From: Glandiceps talaboti
Taxonomy: Eukaryota > Hemichordata > Enteropneusta > Spengelidae
Direction: 5' to 3'
DNA: 64,000 nucleotides
Assembly: GCF_964340395.1 (NCBI RefSeq)
Contig: NC_135564.1
Location: 18,439,431 to 18,503,430 of the forward strand
The position numbers were made by a program, and so were the translations under genes. The notes below the pieces were generated by a model. It had not been told where the DNA came from. It worked only from the letters and a program-made list of their open reading frames with translations, and searched no databases. Below, piece by piece: positions 59,277-64,000 of this stretch; position 1 is the stretch's first letter, and each line of letters opens with the position of its first letter.

Positions 59277-62200
59277 CATGGCATACACATAGATATCCTC
59301 TGTACGACAAAAATGACAATGAACGAATTCAAAGCGATCAAAACAAGAACCACGTGACCTTAAGTAGATAAAACACCGAACGACATTTTGCGCAAACTAT
59401 AAATAACTATTTAATATTATCTTGTATTTAGACAATTCGTCGACCCATTTCATTCGATACCATACACGGTTTGTAGACCCCATAAGAAAGGTCATTGGGT
59501 AGCAATCATGTATGGATTACAGTGAAGTGACTTGGTGACTAAACCTTTTGTTATTTCCATGTTATGGTCAGTGGTATTTTTATAGAACATTCCACCTTAG
59601 TAGTAAACGCTTACCCTAGTGACTCGACTTTATAAATGCTTATATAGTCTAAGAATGTGTTACTGTGAACTTTTCGATTCATAGTTGTGTCAAGGTATTG
59701 TGTTGAACTATATATACAATCTACATGTTACTAATTAGATATTTGTACAATGTAACTGGTTTGAAATTGTGTTTTCCATTCTTCGTTTCATATAGGCTAT
59801 TAGACAGCAGTCCTTGTGGAGGTTCATCCTCCATGATAGTTGGGTACGACAGATGTGAACGTGTCATGAAAATATTTGGTTGAATATGAGAATAGGATAA
59901 ACCTGGTCAACTCATGTACACAATGTTTTACTAAACCATCTCTGAGTCACTGTTTGTTTCACTTCGAGAGTTTCTGACGAATTTAGCGTAAAACGTGGCG
60001 CTATGAGTCTGTGAAACGAACCACAAGTGAGTGTTAGGTGGCGCTGTGTATTTGGATCAACAGGTGTTTTTTTGCAAACAAGCACAACGTATTGAATTCA
60101 CATCTAACAAATGACACATTTCTCTCAAAAACAACAATAATGAGCATTTCGATATTTTGACGTGATGAACTTACATAAATTCTGATTCTGTTTACGGCCA
60201 TGTGGTAGATCATCAGACGAGAAATGTACCGACGACTCGGAGAAACTTGTAGTGCGTGATGACATGCGCATCGCATGTATCGGTTACCCTACGTATCACA
60301 CTACATATTCACCTGTTGTCGACAAGTGTGGACCTCGCACTTTGGTTTGCCTTCTTTCAATCGAACAATTGTATTATGGAGGCGTACTTGCATCTATTTA
60401 TGTGACACTTTAAATTGACCTCAGCGTAACCTGACATTTATAACAAATCCGTCCTCAATGGAGTCAACTCACATGTCAGAAATGTGATTGAAAAACAAAT
60501 CACTTTAAAATAGATTTACGCTATTGTTGCGTCAACAACAGCCAATGTTTTGTAATGAATGTGGATTTTAAATAATCCTAAAACCAAAAATCGTCAGATA
60601 TCTTGACATCCTGACGATATTGGTTCATTTTGACGACTTGTGTTAGGGTCAATTTTAGCCATTAAAAGGGTCATTAATTCCCGCCCATTCTGTCATCGTT
60701 TCGGAGACGAAACTATTTATCGATTTTTGGTGGGGAACAGTTTGAACTTAAATAGTTGATCATATACTGGTGTAAGTCCTTGAATAGACGGCAAACAATT
60801 CATCGACACGGCATAACTTCACGAAAACTCACAATATCTGCTACGTGAAAGTTGTAAAGTTAGAACTTAGTACCAGATGTCTGTAACATGGGGTGAAGTC
60901 GTCGAGACTGTTCCAAAAACAATCCACGCAAGACCCAAAAAAGTACACTTTTCTATCAAGACGTACTACGAACAGTGCAGAATGATCCAAATACAACACA
61001 ACTTGATGGCGGTGGGTCATGGAACCAAGGTAAAACAAATCGTAATTCAATCATTCCTTATCTGGCTTTTGGATGTTGTTTGCAACCGTCGTGGAAGTTG
61101 TGTACAAGATTTTCCTTCCTTCTGGCTTAAAAGTACAAGATATGGGAAGGGGGCTACGTTGCAATTGATTGCAGACAACGTTGCTCAAATCTCAGACCGA
61201 TATGTAAATGGATTAGCTTAGTAGTCAGAGCTCAAATCATTTCGTATTAGCTAAGTAGTCCGGAGCTCAGCTCATTTCGTATATCGAAGTCAGCCGCGTA
61301 CACCATTTTTCTCCTACTACAAAACATAGCATTTGTATGTGACAAACGCAAAAGATAGTTTCGTTTTTCAAAAAGAAAATGACAATCTAAAACGTACGTA
61401 CACTCCCGACGTCATCACGCGAGATATTCGTAAGTAAATCGTCTACGTACGTGTAGTAGTGCCGTCTACGTTCAATTTATATATACCAAATCTGAGTGCG
61501 TCAAACCATAGACCCTCAACCCTGGAGGGGAGGGTATATGGTCAAACATGAAACAGATCTCATAGACAACAATGTAGAGTTTTTTAAAAACAAAATGGAG
61601 ACACTGACTAGTATTTAAATCACATTACTACAGTGCTAACAGGTCTTGCTCTTTGAAGATCTGAAGTAATTGTTATTCTAAGCATTCAAAATAGAAAGCC
61701 AACTGTGCGCAAAACCGTGCCCAGTTCATTCGATGTGAAACTAAGCGTTTGATCATAATGCTCACGTGATCAATCTCTGCAAGTTCGTTCAATCTGTAAA
61801 GATTTTGTCTTTCGTAGCACTGACGTCACAAATCATTAAATATGCAAATGACCTTATTTGTCGTCAAGCCTGATAGGGCTGAACAACACGACGTATTCTT
61901 ACAGACTGAGTCTAACTTCTAGTAAAATAAGACCAAATTTGAATGTCATGAACTAGTGAAGTGTAAAGGGTGATTATTTACAAACTAACTTCATTATCTT
62001 GAAATGTAAAACTGGTGGCCTTGTTACACGATAATGTACGAACAATGTTGATACACGTACTTAGAACAATACTACGGGTGGTTGAGCATGCGTAACACTG
62101 CGTTGCTGGGCAATGTGAACTGTACTGTGCAGAACTCGGATCACACGCATGCGTTGTATAAAGGTGTACATTCAGTACATTTAGGTTCTATGCCCTATTT

Positions 62201-62314
62201 AAAGTTTCAAGATATCATAATATTCTTGACGGGGATTTATAAACAACTATTCATACGAAATGTACTTATGTACCTTCATCGTCTATAAAATCATCACCTA
62301 AAAACAAACATAAC

Positions 62315-62317
<3 letters not shown>
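59277..62317. other. No confident gene; possible exon 60877-61029
   Basis: A frame MSVTWGEVVETVPKTIHARP...NLMAVGHGTK ends at AAG|gtaaaa (61029), possibly a first exon; no family recognised. The rest is unique sequence, with a short hairpin at 61510-61535 (CCCTCAACCCTGGAGGGG). Confidence 0.3.

Positions 62318-64000
<1,683 letters not shown>

Overview
Eukaryotic, intron-rich, AT-rich genomic DNA, very dense in microsatellites, foldback repeats and decayed retroelements. One protein-coding gene is solid: a single-copy-in-window, 17-exon gene on the minus strand (about 33.4 kb down to 12.2-12.6 kb) for a type I membrane receptor of the gp130 (IL6ST)/class I cytokine receptor family. Its presence, the animal-type 5S rRNA genes and the repeat types (Tx1-, CR1-, Mag-type retroelements) point to a marine invertebrate, most likely a deuterostome such as a hemichordate or cephalochordate. 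The species is an inference I cannot confirm.

Layout. 1-12,000: no confident gene. This part holds a duplicated copy of the region upstream of the receptor (blocks from 145 to about 4,810), several dispersed repeat families with microsatellite tails, a nested foldback at 7,118-7,950 and a 5'-truncated CR1/Jockey-like LINE at 9,618-10,440. 12,173-33,470: the receptor gene, read right to left. It encodes signal peptide, Ig domain, two cytokine-receptor homology domains (C-x9-C-x-W and WSKWS), five further FN3 domains, transmembrane helix, box-1-like proline motif and a tyrosine-rich tail with a YVPQ (YxxQ) motif. All exon phases close without a break. 33,488-36,126 and 41,295-41,965: the second copy of the duplicated upstream region, interrupted by a Ty3/Gypsy (Mag-like) LTR retrotransposon at 36,127-41,289 with a 5-bp target duplication. 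43,227-47,430: a 1,600-bp-period array in which 5S rRNA genes (minus strand) alternate with a 5'-truncated Tx1/L1-clade LINE (plus strand). 47,750-64,000: microsatellites, a decayed LINE tail and three weak candidate first exons; no confident gene.

Main points of interest: an invertebrate gp130-like receptor with an enlarged ectodomain; evidence that it belongs to a tandem array with a unit of about 33 kb whose next member lies beyond the left edge; a 5S rDNA repeat unit that has absorbed a LINE which now appears to supply the Pol III terminator; and a long palindrome inside the Gypsy LTR. All similarity statements are by eye; no database search was run.
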